Assembly: GCA_034406715.1 (NCBI GenBank)
Contig: CP137868.1
Location: 620,001 to 684,000, forward strand
Direction of reading: 5' to 3'
DNA: 64,000 nt
Source of the DNA: Rhodotorula mucilaginosa
Lineage: Eukaryota; Basidiomycota; Microbotryomycetes; Sporidiobolales; Sporidiobolaceae
The stretch's first letter is position 1; every line of letters starts with the position of its first letter. The position numbers and the translations under genes are program-made. Shown here piece by piece: positions 45,868 to 59,700 of the stretch. Below the pieces are notes generated by a model. That model was not told where the DNA came from and did no database searches. It saw only the letters and a program-made list of their open reading frames with translations.

Positions 45868-47457
45868 ATGGCGTCCTTCTTTCATCGACCAAACATCACG
45901 CCGTCGTGGAACCAGCGCATCTATCCGGTGCGGGAGCCCTCGTTCGCGACCGCCTCACCCTCCCCACCGTCGCCGACAGACGAGAGTGGCCACGGACGCC
46001 CACGCACAAGGTCCTCCGTCACTTCACGAGAGGACACGTTCGCAGAGGGAGCAGCGCCGCACTCTCCTGCCTTCCGAGAAGCGCCGCCGCCGATCTACTA
46101 CCCCGGTCCCGCTCAGAGGCGACTCAGCTCCGCCGCGAGGGGAATCGACGACGCCGTACCGCGCGGTCACATCGCCAGCATCAACAGCGCGACCACCTCG
46201 ACTTGCATCGTCAAGTGGCTGAAGCACCCCGCCGCGCCCGAAGCGACGAGACCGCGCGATCCCGAGTCGCAGAAGCCGCAGAAGCGCAAAGGGTGGAGGG
46301 ACAACTGGCCGACTTGGATCCGATTGCCGTTGATCTGGAGGGCCTTGAGGCAGGACCCGGAAGTGTTGTGGGACGGGTGGCCCGTCGAGTTTGGCGGGAC
46401 GAGACCGGTCCCGTGGGAGGCCGCCACTCGAGATGGCGACGATGCTGCTGCTGAGCGGGGCGCTTCCTTGTCTTCCTCACCACGTCCGCTGCAGCACGGC
46501 GCTCCGTCGATCGATTCAGGCGTCGCCTTGACTCCCATGCCGTCCGCCGACAACCCGCCGCTGCACCCCCTCGAAGCGCAGTACCGCCGCCGGATCGCCG
46601 AACTCAATTCGGTCATTTCAGAGTCGCTCATCCTGACGCGGCTCTGGCTCGGCTTGACCGAGTTGACCGACATCATTTGGTTCGTGTGCTTGATTATTGC
46701 GCTTGCGAGCGGAGGTGGGAAACAGACTGGATTCCTCAAGGGTGTCGAGGTGAGCCATTGGCGGATCTCGTCGGCGCGCGCGACTCCATGGCTTGTCACA
46801 GAAGTGACTCGCGCTGACTGCTTAGTACGCAGGTCGGACTCGTCCTGGTCATTCTCGTCAACGGGCTCGCCATCAACGGAGTTCGCATGCGGCGCTACAA
46901 CCTCGCGAGGGCCCTCAAAGCCCGCACGCGCGACTGGTCTCCTCTCCCGATCACGTCTTCGACCAACAGCGGTTTGATGCGCAACTACCTCGACGACGCG
47001 AGCGATCGCGATCGCACGGAGAGCATGCCGCCAAAGGAGGGACCGGTGATGCGTTGGCGTCTGCGAGAGACCGAGGTACGTTCCAACAATTTCGCGGGCT
47101 TGGTGGCACTCTCTCTCTCTCTCTCTCTCGCACAATTGTCAATTCATCTCTGACAACGATTGACTACAGGGAGGTTATTGGCTCGGTTACCGCCCCATCG
47201 TCCGGTGCGAACTCGTCACCCCTTCCGCCTATTCTTACCACGCCCTCCAAGCTCGGATCGAGCAGATGCCCGTCCTGGAACATTCGGCTTCTCACGCATC
47301 CGCATTCGCCGACGATGCTTGCCACCGCCCGAGCACGAGCACCGAAGCTGGTTCAGGCACAGGTCAGTTGCCTCCGTCGTCGTTGTCGTCGTTGCCGTCG
47401 CCGCCGATGATGATGACGAGTGCTGCCGAACCACCAAAGTACGAAGAGGCAATCTGA
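45868..47457 (+). CDS. Fungal membrane protein of unknown function with PPxY tail
   Basis: I do not recognise a named family. Three exons are inferred. Exon 1 starts MASFFHRPNITPSW at 45868 and ends after FLKGVE; the next reads VGLVLVILVNGLAING; the last starts GGYWLGYRPIV. The N-terminal 150 residues are Ser/Pro-rich and disordered. A conserved-looking Trp-rich segment follows (GWRDNWPTWIRLPLIWRAL, DPEVLWDGWPVEF). Two helices (ELTDIIWFVCLIIALA and VGLVLVILVNGLAINGVRM) flank the first intron, so it is likely a two-helix membrane protein. The C-terminal region is Ser-rich and ends EPPKYEEAI. PPKY fits the PPxY ligand of WW domains such as those of the Rsp5 ubiquitin ligase, as seen in Rsp5 adaptors. 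Intron 2 contains a CT dinucleotide repeat at 47109-47129. Confidence 0.7.
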
Positions 47458-48235
47458 AAGTGTCTTGTGGCCCTCACCTCTTTGTATATCAATCACATGT
47501 CTCAGTCCGAGATGCTCTCATGCTATAACGCCTCATGATTTTGCCAACGTCCTCCCCCCTTCCCGCCTAGCGTCTCATCCCCTTTTGTAGCCAGAGTCAC
47601 GACCCGTCCCCTACCTGCGCTTGATTTCTCGTTCGTTTGTAGCTTCTCATCGCAATCAGTGTGCTTCCCGTAATGATCACAGTTCTAGCTTGCCGCGACC
47701 GCTCTTCATTCAAATAGGAAGGAGTGGCCTCTTCAATATTCGGACGATGGCTTCCCAAATCACGTTCTCGCAGTCTCCCGATCCCGAGAGTGATCCCGAG
47801 AGTACAAGGAAAAACAAGAGGATACCACTTTGCACTACGAGTCAAGAGAGAGAGTAAAGACAAGGGGAAAGCTCCAAAATCGATGGCGAGGGAGAGGGCG
47901 ACAAGGAGGAGAACGTTGAACCTGCTGCGACTGTTGTTGCGGTGGCGGAACAAGAAAGGAGGACGGATTGATTTGATGCGTCGCGGCGAGCCCCGGAGGA
48001 GGGAGGGAGGTGCATGCGTGTGTGGATATGTCAAGGCGCTCGCGTGTGCGCGCACAGGCATTGAGTACCCAGAGCGCCGGTTAGGAGGGTCGAGACTGGA
48101 GGGTTGGGAGTGTTTGAGAAAGTGGCGAGGGGGTGGGGTCGGAAGCAAGGATACAAGAAGGAGCGAGAGAGGAGAAGGAAGGAAGGAAGGAAGGAAGGAA
48201 GGAAGAGGAGGTTCATTCACTCTACGCAACCCAGT
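47458..48235. other. Convergent intergenic region with GGAA microsatellite
   Basis: The 3' regions of the membrane-protein gene and PEP4. A GGAA tetranucleotide repeat of about seven units lies at 48177-48205, about 30 bp beyond the PEP4 stop. Long open frames on both strands (for example minus 47597-48229) are simple-sequence-driven and show no motif. Confidence 0.5.
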
Positions 48236-50255
<2,020 letters not shown>

Positions 50256-50471
50256 CCTGGTCGCTTGTATGCTTGGAGTAGGAGAGAGGAGAAGAGCGAG
50301 AGCGAGCCCCACTCGACCGGATCAGGCAATCGGCCGTGACACGATTCCGCGAGACAGGGGGAACACCTGGCCCAGTCACTCCCAAGTCTCGTATAGTATG
50401 GCAACACAGGTCCTTCCTTCGAACCGTTGACCGAAAACCCCATCACTCGGAATCACCCACCGGTCACCCCG

Positions 50472-51425
50472 CTAGCTTCTCCTCGTCCGCGCCTCGAGAG
50501 TGCCGACCAACTCTTGCAGCGCATCTCGCTCCAACTCGAGCGCAGCAACGCTCATCGTCGGAGGAGAAGGACTGGAACCGCCTCGGCGCGCAGCTTGTGC
50601 TGGTCCTGATGACAATGACGACGGTAATCGACTCGCGCGCATGTCCCATGCTGCGTCGGCGTCCTTCTGCTCCTTCCCGGCGGACGACCTCTCATCTCCT
50701 CCCGCCGCCGCAGCAGATCCCAATCCACCATCAAACGCGACTCCGCCCGGTCCGACCGGCGCTGCGGTATTCTTCTGATCCGAAGGGACATAGGTTTGAT
50801 CCCGGGACACGAGCAGCGAGCCATAGTTTGGGTCGGTCAACGCGCGCGCAGAGGTCCGCGCAACTCGTAAATGCCGAATCGAAGTCCGCAGCGCGAGTTG
50901 GACGTCCTATGTCTCCTCGACAAGTCAACGACTGCGGCAGGCCGTGGATAGCGAGAGGGATCGTGACGCGCCACGCGGACATACATTCAAAGTGGCAAAG
51001 TAGCCCTCTGCGTATTTCGCAAACTCTTGCAGTTTCACCTCGTCTTGGTCTTGCTGATGATCGGGTTTTGGAGTCGTCGCCGGCTTCTTATCTCGACCGT
51101 GGGAAGACTCTGGCTGCTCGCCGTCATCGTCGTCATCGTCGGCGTCGTCTGTGGCGATTTCTCGGACGGTAAAAGACGAGAGCGGATCTGGATGGAGAGA
51201 GGCGAGGGTACAGCCGGCGAAATGAAGCAGCGCCGCAACGTTCTGTGTGTGTGTGTGCATCTCGTCAGTTGGAATGGCCCGTGAAGGAGAGAGTGTGAGT
51301 GGACATGCCTCTTCGACTTGTTGCAACTCTGCGACCCGCTTGCCTGCGCGAGTCGAAGCAGTCTCTGGTTCGGAGCCGTCATCGCCGCTGTGCTCGTGCT
51401 CGTGCTCGTCTTGATCGATGTCCAT
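50472..51425 (-). CDS. MED11: Mediator subunit 11-like protein
   Basis: MED11 is a small head-module Mediator subunit that pairs with MED22. Exon 1 (51425-51309) gives MDIDQDEHEHEHSG and ends ELQQVEE. A probable GC-AG intron (51308-51243) follows. Exon 2 reads NVAALLHFAGCTLASL and, after an acidic insert, LQEFAKYAEGYFATLN. A GTATGT intron near 50915-51000 joins this to DVQLALRTSIRHLRVAR. This helical pattern (RVxELQxVE, then ALLHFAGxxL, then FxxYAxxYFxTLxxVQxxLRxxIRxL) fits Med11. The C-terminal 110 residues are Ser/Ala/Gly-rich and end in a helix SVAALELERDALQELVGTL. The acidic insert and the tail make it longer than typical Med11. If the GC intron is retained, the frame stays open and adds 22 residues. 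Confidence 0.55.
51243..51308 (-). other. Probable GC-AG intron in MED11-like gene
   Basis: The boundaries are GAG/GCATGT and a CACACACACAG/AAC 3' site, with an AACTGAC branch point between them. The length is 66 nt and phase 0, so no frame evidence forces removal. A TG/CA dinucleotide repeat (51244-51257) forms the 3' splice region. Confidence 0.5.
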
Positions 51426-52013
51426 GCCGGCCGGATACTGGGACCGATGTCGTCTCGAGCAAGAGAGCTCCGGAGTGGAGTGAAGTGAAGTGGAGTGGAG
51501 AAGAAGTCGAGAAGGGGGGGAGAGTTCCAGGTCGCCGGAGCAGAGAGCGCGAGTGGATCCTCCTTTGTAGTCTCTCCCTTTGTCTATTCACAACAAGTCC
51601 AGTAGAGTCTAAGGGAGCGGCGAGTCGCCGTGGCTCTCTCTCTTGTCTTGCAACTGCGCCGAGAGACCGAGACCCGGCACGCCAGGCACTCGGAGGCGCG
51701 CAGCTGACGAAGCAGCGCACCACGTTCCCTTCCCAGGCTAGACGCGCAATCGGGCGCAGCTGGCAACGCGACGACGAGCAAGAGAAACTCGTTCTCGACG
51801 GACACGCAACGCAACTCGACCTCGACCTCGGACGCAGCGAGTCTAGCGAGCAGAGGGGAACAGGCTCAGCATCTCTGCCGCTGGTGAACCCCAGTCGCGG
51901 AACCGAACCGACGCGGGTGACTTGACGAGCCGCGCCCAACCTCTCTCACCGCCGCAAAGCCTCCCTCGACCGGCACGCGCAGAGCGAGAGGAGACGAGGA
52001 GCAGGTAGGAAGG
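51426..52013. promoter_or_regulatory. Divergent promoter, MED11/CTK1
   Basis: 588 bp between divergent starts, serving both genes. It is rich in AGTGGAGTGGAG-type and CTCG-type runs. No specific site was assigned. Confidence 0.4.
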
Positions 52014-55000
52014 ATGAGCAACAGACCTCCTCTTCCTCCTCCTCCGACCTCGTCGTCGGCGCCGCGCAGGTTCGCTCCCGGTCCAGGCGCCGACTCGACT
52101 TTGTCCTCGCCCAGGTTCGCGCCCAACCCGAAGTACTACCAGGCAGAGACTACCGGGACCATGTCGACTCCTTCAGGCAGCAGCAAGAAAGCTTCGTACG
52201 AACGCTCCACTCCGTCACATCGAGAACCCCTCCCTCCTCCCCCTTCGACGACGGCGAGGGCCCCTCTCCCCGCCGACGAACGTACAGGCTGGGGTTCTTC
52301 GAGTCGAGCCCCCTTACCGCCTCAGTTGTCGTCGTCTTCTTCTGCTAGCGCGGTCGGAACCCCGAGAGGCGTGTATCCACCCCCGTCATCAGCAGCAGCA
52401 GCAGCACCTCCTCTAGGCGATCATCATCGGTACGGCACTCCGTCGGCCGGTCCTGCTTCTTAGTGAGTCTTGGAGCGCACGATGCGGAGCTACCTCTTCG
52501 TCCTGGTGGACGAGCCGCAGCAGCAGCAGTAGCAGCGCACTCTAGCTGTCTTACCCCCGTCCGCCGCTCGCGCACCTATAAAGGTACACACCAGCTAACC
52601 TCTTTACCCTCCGCTACAGTCACCGAAGTGGACCTCGCGACTCGGCATCGCGCTCATCCTCATCTCGCTACGAACAACACCCGCGCGCGGGCGGTCCCAC
52701 CACCGCTTCCTCGTATCCTCACCATCACTATCGCCGCAGTCCTTCCCCCGACCATCACGCCTCCTCGTCCGCGCGACGGGACCGAGATCGAGACCGAGAC
52801 CGAGACCGCGACCGCGACGCGCATTACCAGTCCCGAGACCGACCTTATCGCGCGAGAGAGGACCGGTCACCTGTTTCGCCTCCGTCTCGGCATCATGGAG
52901 GAGGAGGAGGAGGATATGGAGGAGGAAGCGCAAGTCGTGCTGCACACCATCATCCGAGGGGGTCGTCGAACAGAGCTTCGTATCCCAGCGGAGGAGGAGG
53001 AGGAGGAGGAGGAGGAGGAGGAGGAGGAGGAGGAGGAGGAGGGAGTCAACACCCCACCACCGGGGGATACTACGGCGGATCCGGGTCCGCTTCCGCTTCC
53101 GTTTCTCGTCGGAGGGAGGGCGGTGGTCGCGGAAGGTCCGTCTCGCGGTCGCCTCGGAGCAGGTCCCGCTCGAGGTCGAGGTCAAGGTCGAGATCGAGGT
53201 CGCCGCACTCGTACCCTCATCATCCGTCTTCGTCGCGTTCGGGCGCCGTCGCCACCACCACCACCACCGCGAGCCGTCACCATCACAGTCACGGTCGAGG
53301 AGGAGGCCAGGGCGAAGCGTACCCACCTCTGCCTCCTCATCATCCCCCTCCTGCTTCTTTCCATTCGAGATCGACCAACTATGCGGCACCTCCTCCTTCT
53401 TATGCTCCTCCTCATTCTTCCTCGACATCCACAGCAATCTCGCATGCTGGTCCGCCGCTCTCGTATCGCCGTCGTCGGCGCGCCTCTTCCGTCTCTTCGA
53501 ATGACGAGCCGCCTCAGGGTCGAGGTAGGAGGAGGAAATCCGATGGGCCAGCAGCGACGACGACGACGAGGGGGAGGGGGAGGAGCGTCTCACGCAGTCC
53601 GAGGAGTGCGACCGATTCGAGCGACTCGTATGAAGGTCGGCGGACCCGCGGGGCGAGTCAGAGTCAGAGTCAGAGTCGCGGGAGGAGGAATAGGAAAGAC
53701 GCCCACGGACTTCTTGGAGAAGAAGAAGGAGAGTCGACTCTCAAGAGGGCGAGGAGTCCGACTCCCCGCGGTGGCGCTGTGGTTTCGGGCGTCCAGGACG
53801 GTCCGGATGCTGCTGCGTCTTCTTCTTCTCACAAGAAGATCAAGACCGCCGACGCCGCTCCTCCGCATTCCGAAGACGCGTTCTACCACCACCACCACCA
53901 TCATCGCGGCGGGGACTCTTCCGCCTATGCTGGCGTGCTCCCGACTTCGTACCCTCCTCCTCTGCCGACCGGTCCTCGAGCTCTGGGCGGTCGGGCCGGT
54001 GCCGATGCTCTCTACTCAACGACGACGACTGTGACGACGACTACACCTTTGGGCTCCGCCGGAAGAGGCGTCTATCCCCTCCCTCCTCCACTTTTGGCCT
54101 CCTCCTCCTCGTCGTCCTCGTACCCGCTCGACACCCCCCTCGCGTACCCGCATCCGAACGCTCTCCCCGTCGCGCCCGGATCGACGGGGGTCAAAGTCCA
54201 GATCGCGACGACTCCTATCACGAGTCGGACCAGCGCCGCGGGAGGAGCAGGAGGAGGAGGAGGAACAGGTACGGGATCTCGACCTGGATTTGTCCCGATC
54301 GGAGCACCGAGGGACACACCTCCCGTACCGGTGTTGAACTCGTCCGCGGCGGCTTTACCACCCACAACGACGAGGGGTGCTCACCCGCTCAGGGGCGAGG
54401 TCAAGCGCTTCTTCCCCGGCGATGATGACGACAACAGTCAACCGAGCACTCCCACCACCGCCACCACCACCACCACCACCACCACCACCAATCCTTCTCG
54501 ACCTGCTTCTCGCGCGGAAAGTTCCGTTCATGAGCACCGCGATCGCGACCGTGACCGTGACCGGGACCGAGAACGCGATGGCAGTCCGAGAGGCTCCTCT
54601 TCGTACACGCGCAATGGTGGAGATGGTCGGACATCAACCTCGTCCTCTTCTTACGATCTTGACCGCCACCGCGACAGAGACCGCCGCGACTGGATGGATG
54701 TCGATCGTGACTATGGACGCGAACGGGACCGCGACCGCGACCGGGACCGGGACCGTTTCCGCGGCGATCGTGATCGTGACCGCGACCGCGACCGGACCCG
54801 GGACCGCGAGCGGGATGGAGACCCTCGAGGCGGCTGGTACGCGCGCGGGGCGGGCGAGATCCCTCCGCCGAGGAGTTCGCGCATCCTTGACGAGGACGAC
54901 TTGGCGAGGCAGCAGCCATCGGGAGGAGGAGGATCGTCTCGTTTCCAGCCTGCTGCGAGTCGGAACGGTACCATCACCACCAACACCGCCACCGCCGATG

Positions 55001-56540
55001 TGTCCTCATCTGGACCTCGTGCGTACGAAACGCGGGCGTCGTACGAGCGACCAGCGACGGGTTCATCGCAGCAAACGACGTCAGTTTCGGCGGCCAACTC
55101 GCTCGCACCGGTTGCGCAGCGAAAGTGGGGCGGAGGAGGAAGTCACGATGGGACAACGGATGGCAACTCTGCTGCCGCGGCGGAAAGGGGAGATGCATCC
55201 GCTGCGACCGATCAGGCGAGCCAACTCCCGCCGCCGCCGCCGTCGGCTGGAGCTCCGATCCCAGAGAGAACGTCGACCGAGTCCTCTGCCGCCCCGACTG
55301 CAGCGCCGCCGACCCCAATTGCACCGCCGCCTGCGCCTCCGCCGACCGAACTTTACGAACGGCTCGTTCAAGTCGGCGAAGGCACGTACGGCAAAGTCTA
55401 CAAGGCTCGCAACGTCGAAACGGGCGGCTTGGTCGCGCTCAAGCGGATCAGGATGGAAGCCGAGAGGGACGGCTTCCCCGTCACTGCCGTGCGCGAGATC
55501 AAGCTTCTCCAGAGCTTGAGGCACCCAAACGTGGTCGAATTGGTGGAAATGCTCGTCGCGAAAGGTGGGCGGTCTCCTCACCTCTTTCGCTAACGCGCTC
55601 TCCGTCACGAGTACTAACGAGATCGTTCTTCACGGCGGCACAGGTCAAGTCTACATGGTTCTCGAGTACGTCGACCACGACTTGACCGGCATTCTGCAAC
55701 ACCCGACCATCACCTTCACGCCCGCGCACCTCAAGTCGTTGATGCAGCAATTCCTCGAAGGTCTCGGTTTCATTCACCGCCGCGGCGTTCTGCACCGTGA
55801 CCTCAAGGGGTCCAACATCCTTTTGAGCAAGCGCGGCGAGCTCAAGATTGCCGACTTTGGTCTCGCGCGATTCTACCAGCGCGGACGGCAGAACGACTAC
55901 ACGAACCGTGTCATCACGCAGTGGTACAAACCGCCCGAGCTGCTCTTCGGAGCTACGGTCTACGACGAGCGAGTCGACATGTGGAGCGCCGGTTGCATCT
56001 TCCTCGAGCTGTTCATTCGTCGACCCCTGTTCCCCGGTCAGGACGAGATCGATCAACTGAGCGTCATTTTCAAGATCACCGGCACTCCGGACGCCGAGTC
56101 CTGGCCGGGTCTTCACGATCTGCCGTGGTACGAGCTGGTCAAGCCGCGCGAGGTGATCGAGCCTCAACTTCGCCAAAATTTCGCCGAGTGAGTCCAGACG
56201 AGCAGAGTTTCTGGTTCTCTGCATGCCTGAAGCTGACTAGCGCCCCCTCACAGGCACCTCTCCCCCGGTGGACTGGACGTAGCGGAAGCGCTCTTAGCGC
56301 TCGACCCAGCACGCCGTCCGACGGCGGACGAAGCGCTCAAGCTACCTTACTTTACGACCGAGGAACCCAACGCCGAGATGCCTACCATGTGCGTCCTTTT
56401 TTCCCCATCAGTACAGCTTGCCGTTGTAGAGCACCTACTGAACCTCTTGTCACAACAGGCTGGCAGACGTCAAGGGCGAATGGCACGAATACGAATCGAA
56501 ACGCGAGCGGGCCCGCAAGCGCCATCGCGACGAAGCCTAA
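52014..56540 (+). CDS. CTK1: CTD kinase Ctk1/CDK12-type cyclin-dependent kinase
   Basis: The likely catalytic subunit of CTDK-I, which phosphorylates Ser2 of the Pol II CTD. Exon 1 is 52014-52462, exon 2 52620-55564, exon 3 from 55644. Exon 2 carries one open frame of over 980 codons. The N-terminal 1,100 residues are disordered and hold Arg-Asp repeats (RDRDRDRDRDRDRD), Arg-Ser stretches (SRSPRSRSRSRSRS), an 18-Gly run (52990-53043), a six-His run and a second Arg-Asp zone (54540-54830). The kinase domain reads LVQVGEGTYGKVYKA, VALKRIRME, the C-helix GFPVTAVREIKLL (PITAIRE type), catalytic HRDLKGSNILL, DFGLARFY, and T-loop NDYTNRVITQWYKPPELLFG. The insert GTPDAESWPGL is CDK-typical. It ends RHRDEA. 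The large RS-type N-terminus resembles animal CDK12/13 more than budding-yeast Ctk1. Confidence 0.9.
52990..53043 (+). repeat. In-frame (GGA)17 microsatellite in CTK1
   Basis: Seventeen GGA units followed by GGG encode 18 glycines inside the disordered N-terminus of the kinase. In-frame length variation between strains is likely. Confidence 0.9.
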
Positions 56541-56777
56541 TATCCGCATCGCATTTCGCAAATAGCAAGACCTTTGTTCTTACACATCCGCTCATTATCA
56601 CTTTGCACTGTATCTCTCATGCAATTCTGCCGCACCCTCTGCAATTTTCTCTCTTCCCTCTGGCGTTGCAAATCAGGGAGGAACGTCTGCAAGCGCCGTG
56701 CAGCGAGTCAAAGTGCAGGTGCTCATCGGAAATTATAGTTACGACAGAGACAAGATGTGTACAGGGGTCCGCGCACG
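56541..56777. other. Convergent intergenic region, CTK1/NUD1
   Basis: Short 3' region between convergent stops, AT-richer than its surroundings. No gene is seen. Confidence 0.45.
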
Positions 56778-59700
56778 TTAAGCTGGCAGAGCTGCCAACT
56801 TCTCGAGCTTTTGCGCCAGCCGACCCCGCTCCTTGGCAACGTCGATACCGTCCAGGCGACTTAACGCAGGGACCGATTGGAGCAGTACAGCGCGGTAGGC
56901 CGCACGGCGGTGGTACCACTCGTCGGGCAAACTGCGTCGGAACTTGGTGTCAAGCTTCAACCACGCCGAGCTGTTGTTGAAGGGATCGTCCAGCGCGGTC
57001 GGCGGCGTCGATGACGACAAGGAGTCGGGGTGCAGAATGCGATGCTCGGCGTGAGCCGGCAGCAGTGTCTCTCCGGACGGAACGAGTGGCGGGTAGAAAG
57101 CCAGAGTCAAGGGATTCATGCTGACGCACGAGAGTGGCCGAGAACTTGCGTCAGCTTCGCAGCAAATGAATCAGCAGGATGTCACTCACCGAAGGTCGAC
57201 GACTTCGAGCTCTGGCATGCCGGACAGAACGGCCGCCAGGTGGCGCGCCTTTGCGACGCGAGCTCCGACGAGACTCAGTCGAGTGCACCGGGTCAGGCCG
57301 GAAAGCGGCGAGAGGTCGGTCAAGAAGTTGTGGTTGAGGTTGAGCACGCGAACGTTCGGCACCACAGCCGCGAGATTGTCCGGAAGCGACGTGAGTTGAC
57401 ACATCGCGAGCTCGAGGTAGACGAGGTTGAAGAACTTTTCCGAAGGGAACGAGCGCGGCAGAGGGTTCCCCGACAGGTAGAGCCGCTTGACGTCGCGAAG
57501 ATGGGGCATGCTCAGAGTGCTGGGAGCCGAATGCGGATCCGTCAGCGAAATCTTCACGAAACCGAGAGGCCGTGCACTCGACTCACAGTGCTCCGCCCGA
57601 TTGATCTCGGACGCTCAGGTTTTCGAGCTTGCTCAACTGGTCCACACCTTGCACCGCCCCGAGCTGTGCCGAGTCGGCATATATGGTCCGCAGGCGTGGC
57701 GCGAAGCCGACGTCGAGCTGAGGAAGCGGGTTCTGGCAGACGCGCAGAACACGCAGGCGGGGCATGGGCGATTTGGCCGACAACGAGGTCAGACGGTTGT
57801 GATCTGCGGTCGACGATTAGCGCTGTGCAGGACAAGCCGACATGGACAACATACTCACCGAGATTGATCGTGGAAAGCGACTGCAGGCGTTCGAAGCCAC
57901 GGATGTTTGAGATCCGGTTTCGAGCGAGATGCAATGTCTCGAGGCGGGTCCTGCAGGCCGAGAGCCAGCATTAGTAGCTTGAAGCGCCTGTTCGTCAGAT
58001 CCCCCACCGCACCAACTAGTCCGGCTAAAGTCGACATCGGACAAGTCGTTGTTCTTGAGGCTGATCCGCACAAGAGAATCGAGATCTGCCAGCCCATCCA
58101 GATTCGAGATCCGATTGTTGTCCGCTTTGAGCTCGCGCAGGTGTCGCAAGCACGCAAGATGACGAACAGACTCGAGCTGGTTGTTGCTGATGTCGAGCCG
58201 CTCGAGATTAGACAAGTGTTGGAACGAGGTCAAGTCGGTCAGGCGGTTCGAGGCGGCGAGCAGCGTGCGCAGAGTAGGCGGTATGCCCGTCAGGTAAGCA
58301 ATCTCGTTGTCGTTCCTGTGGGATGAGGTGTAAAGATGAGGGTCAGCCTCGATTCGGGCGCGAAGACAGCGCAAAGAGGGGCAGATTTACAGGTTGACCT
58401 CGTCGAGCTTGGGCAGGAACTCCTTGAGGCGGACAACACTTTCGGCCTTTTTGCCGCTCAGATCGATTGACCGCAGGTCTTCCCAGTTTGGCTCGAAGGG
58501 CTCGACGTCCGTGATGTACTGGAGCAGGCGGTCGTGCGACACCCCGAACGAGCATTCCGTCAAGAAAGTGGCGTTGCCGTTTTGCGACCGAGTGCGGACA
58601 AAGGTGCGCGAGCCGGTACGACTACCCGTCAGGGAGAGACTCGGCGATGACGCGACGGACGAGGTGTAAGACGTCGAGTGCTCGTTTCGCCAACTCTTAG
58701 GAGGATCTGGCGGCAATACGAAAGTCAGAACAGCTTGGATGGACAGGGCGCTGCAAGCTTTACCTTGTGAAGACCGCGGCGGTACAGTAGATGCATCGAC
58801 TCGTGTAATTGTGCGGTCCGCGTCTGAATTGCCTCCAGCTTCCGATTCGGATTGCGTCTCGAGGCCCTCAAAGTATAGCGATCCGGGACCGCCCTTCGTT
58901 CCGATCAAGAATGCAGGCTGAACGTCCGCCCGCGTGGTGGCGCGAGCATCGACGAGACCTTCGATCTTGCCGCTTGTCTTGCCGTCAGAGAAGCTGACGC
59001 TTCGAGGAGGGCCGGTGGCGGCGAAAATCCGGCTGGCGATGGGAGTGGCAGTGCCGCGGACGGGTTCCGATTGCGATCGGGGATTCTTGAGCGCCGATCG
59101 TGGCGGCTGAGTAGGATTCCTATGCGACACCGAGCTCGACAACCCACCGGAAAGACCCCGACGCCCGTCTTGGGAGGAAACCGGCGGAGAAGTCCTCCTC
59201 GGTTCTTCGGCCGCACAGGACTTCTCCGGTTCTTCGGCCGCGGCGGCGTCCTGTGCGGCATGAGCCCGTCGGTATAGATTCAACATACTGCTTTCGACGA
59301 TGATGCTGTCGTCGATAGGTGCGGTCGAGTCGGAAACATCCTCCGGGGCAAGAGACGGTCGCTGATCCCGCCGAGCCGAGGGCTGTTTGTGTTCGAGTTC
59401 GTCGCGACCCCACGTTGCAGAGTCTTCGCTCTCGAGTTGCAGTTGGGGCCCTTCCGGATGCTCGTGAGCCGGTCGTACCTCGACTGGCGGAGATTCGAAG
59501 CCGCCACCCGGCGATGGCTGGTCGAGGTCGACGGGCAAAGTCGTTGCGGGCTTGACCGCTGGCAGCGGAGGCGTGCCTTCCGTGATGCCGAGACCGCTGA
59601 GATTGAGTCGAGTACTCTCCTCGGCGGGAGGGACGGCAACCCGTGGTACAGCAGCAGCAGTAAAAGCCGACGTCGAACGGTCCTCGCTGCGGATTTCGCT

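Noticed and set aside
47597-48229. Minus-strand frame between the membrane protein and PEP4
   Set aside because: It is driven by the GGAA repeat and purine-rich sequence and has no motif.
52463-54034. Long frame with Arg/Thr/Leu-rich translation
   Set aside because: It is a shadow of the CTK1 exon, whose true frame shows RD/RS repeats and leads into the kinase domain.
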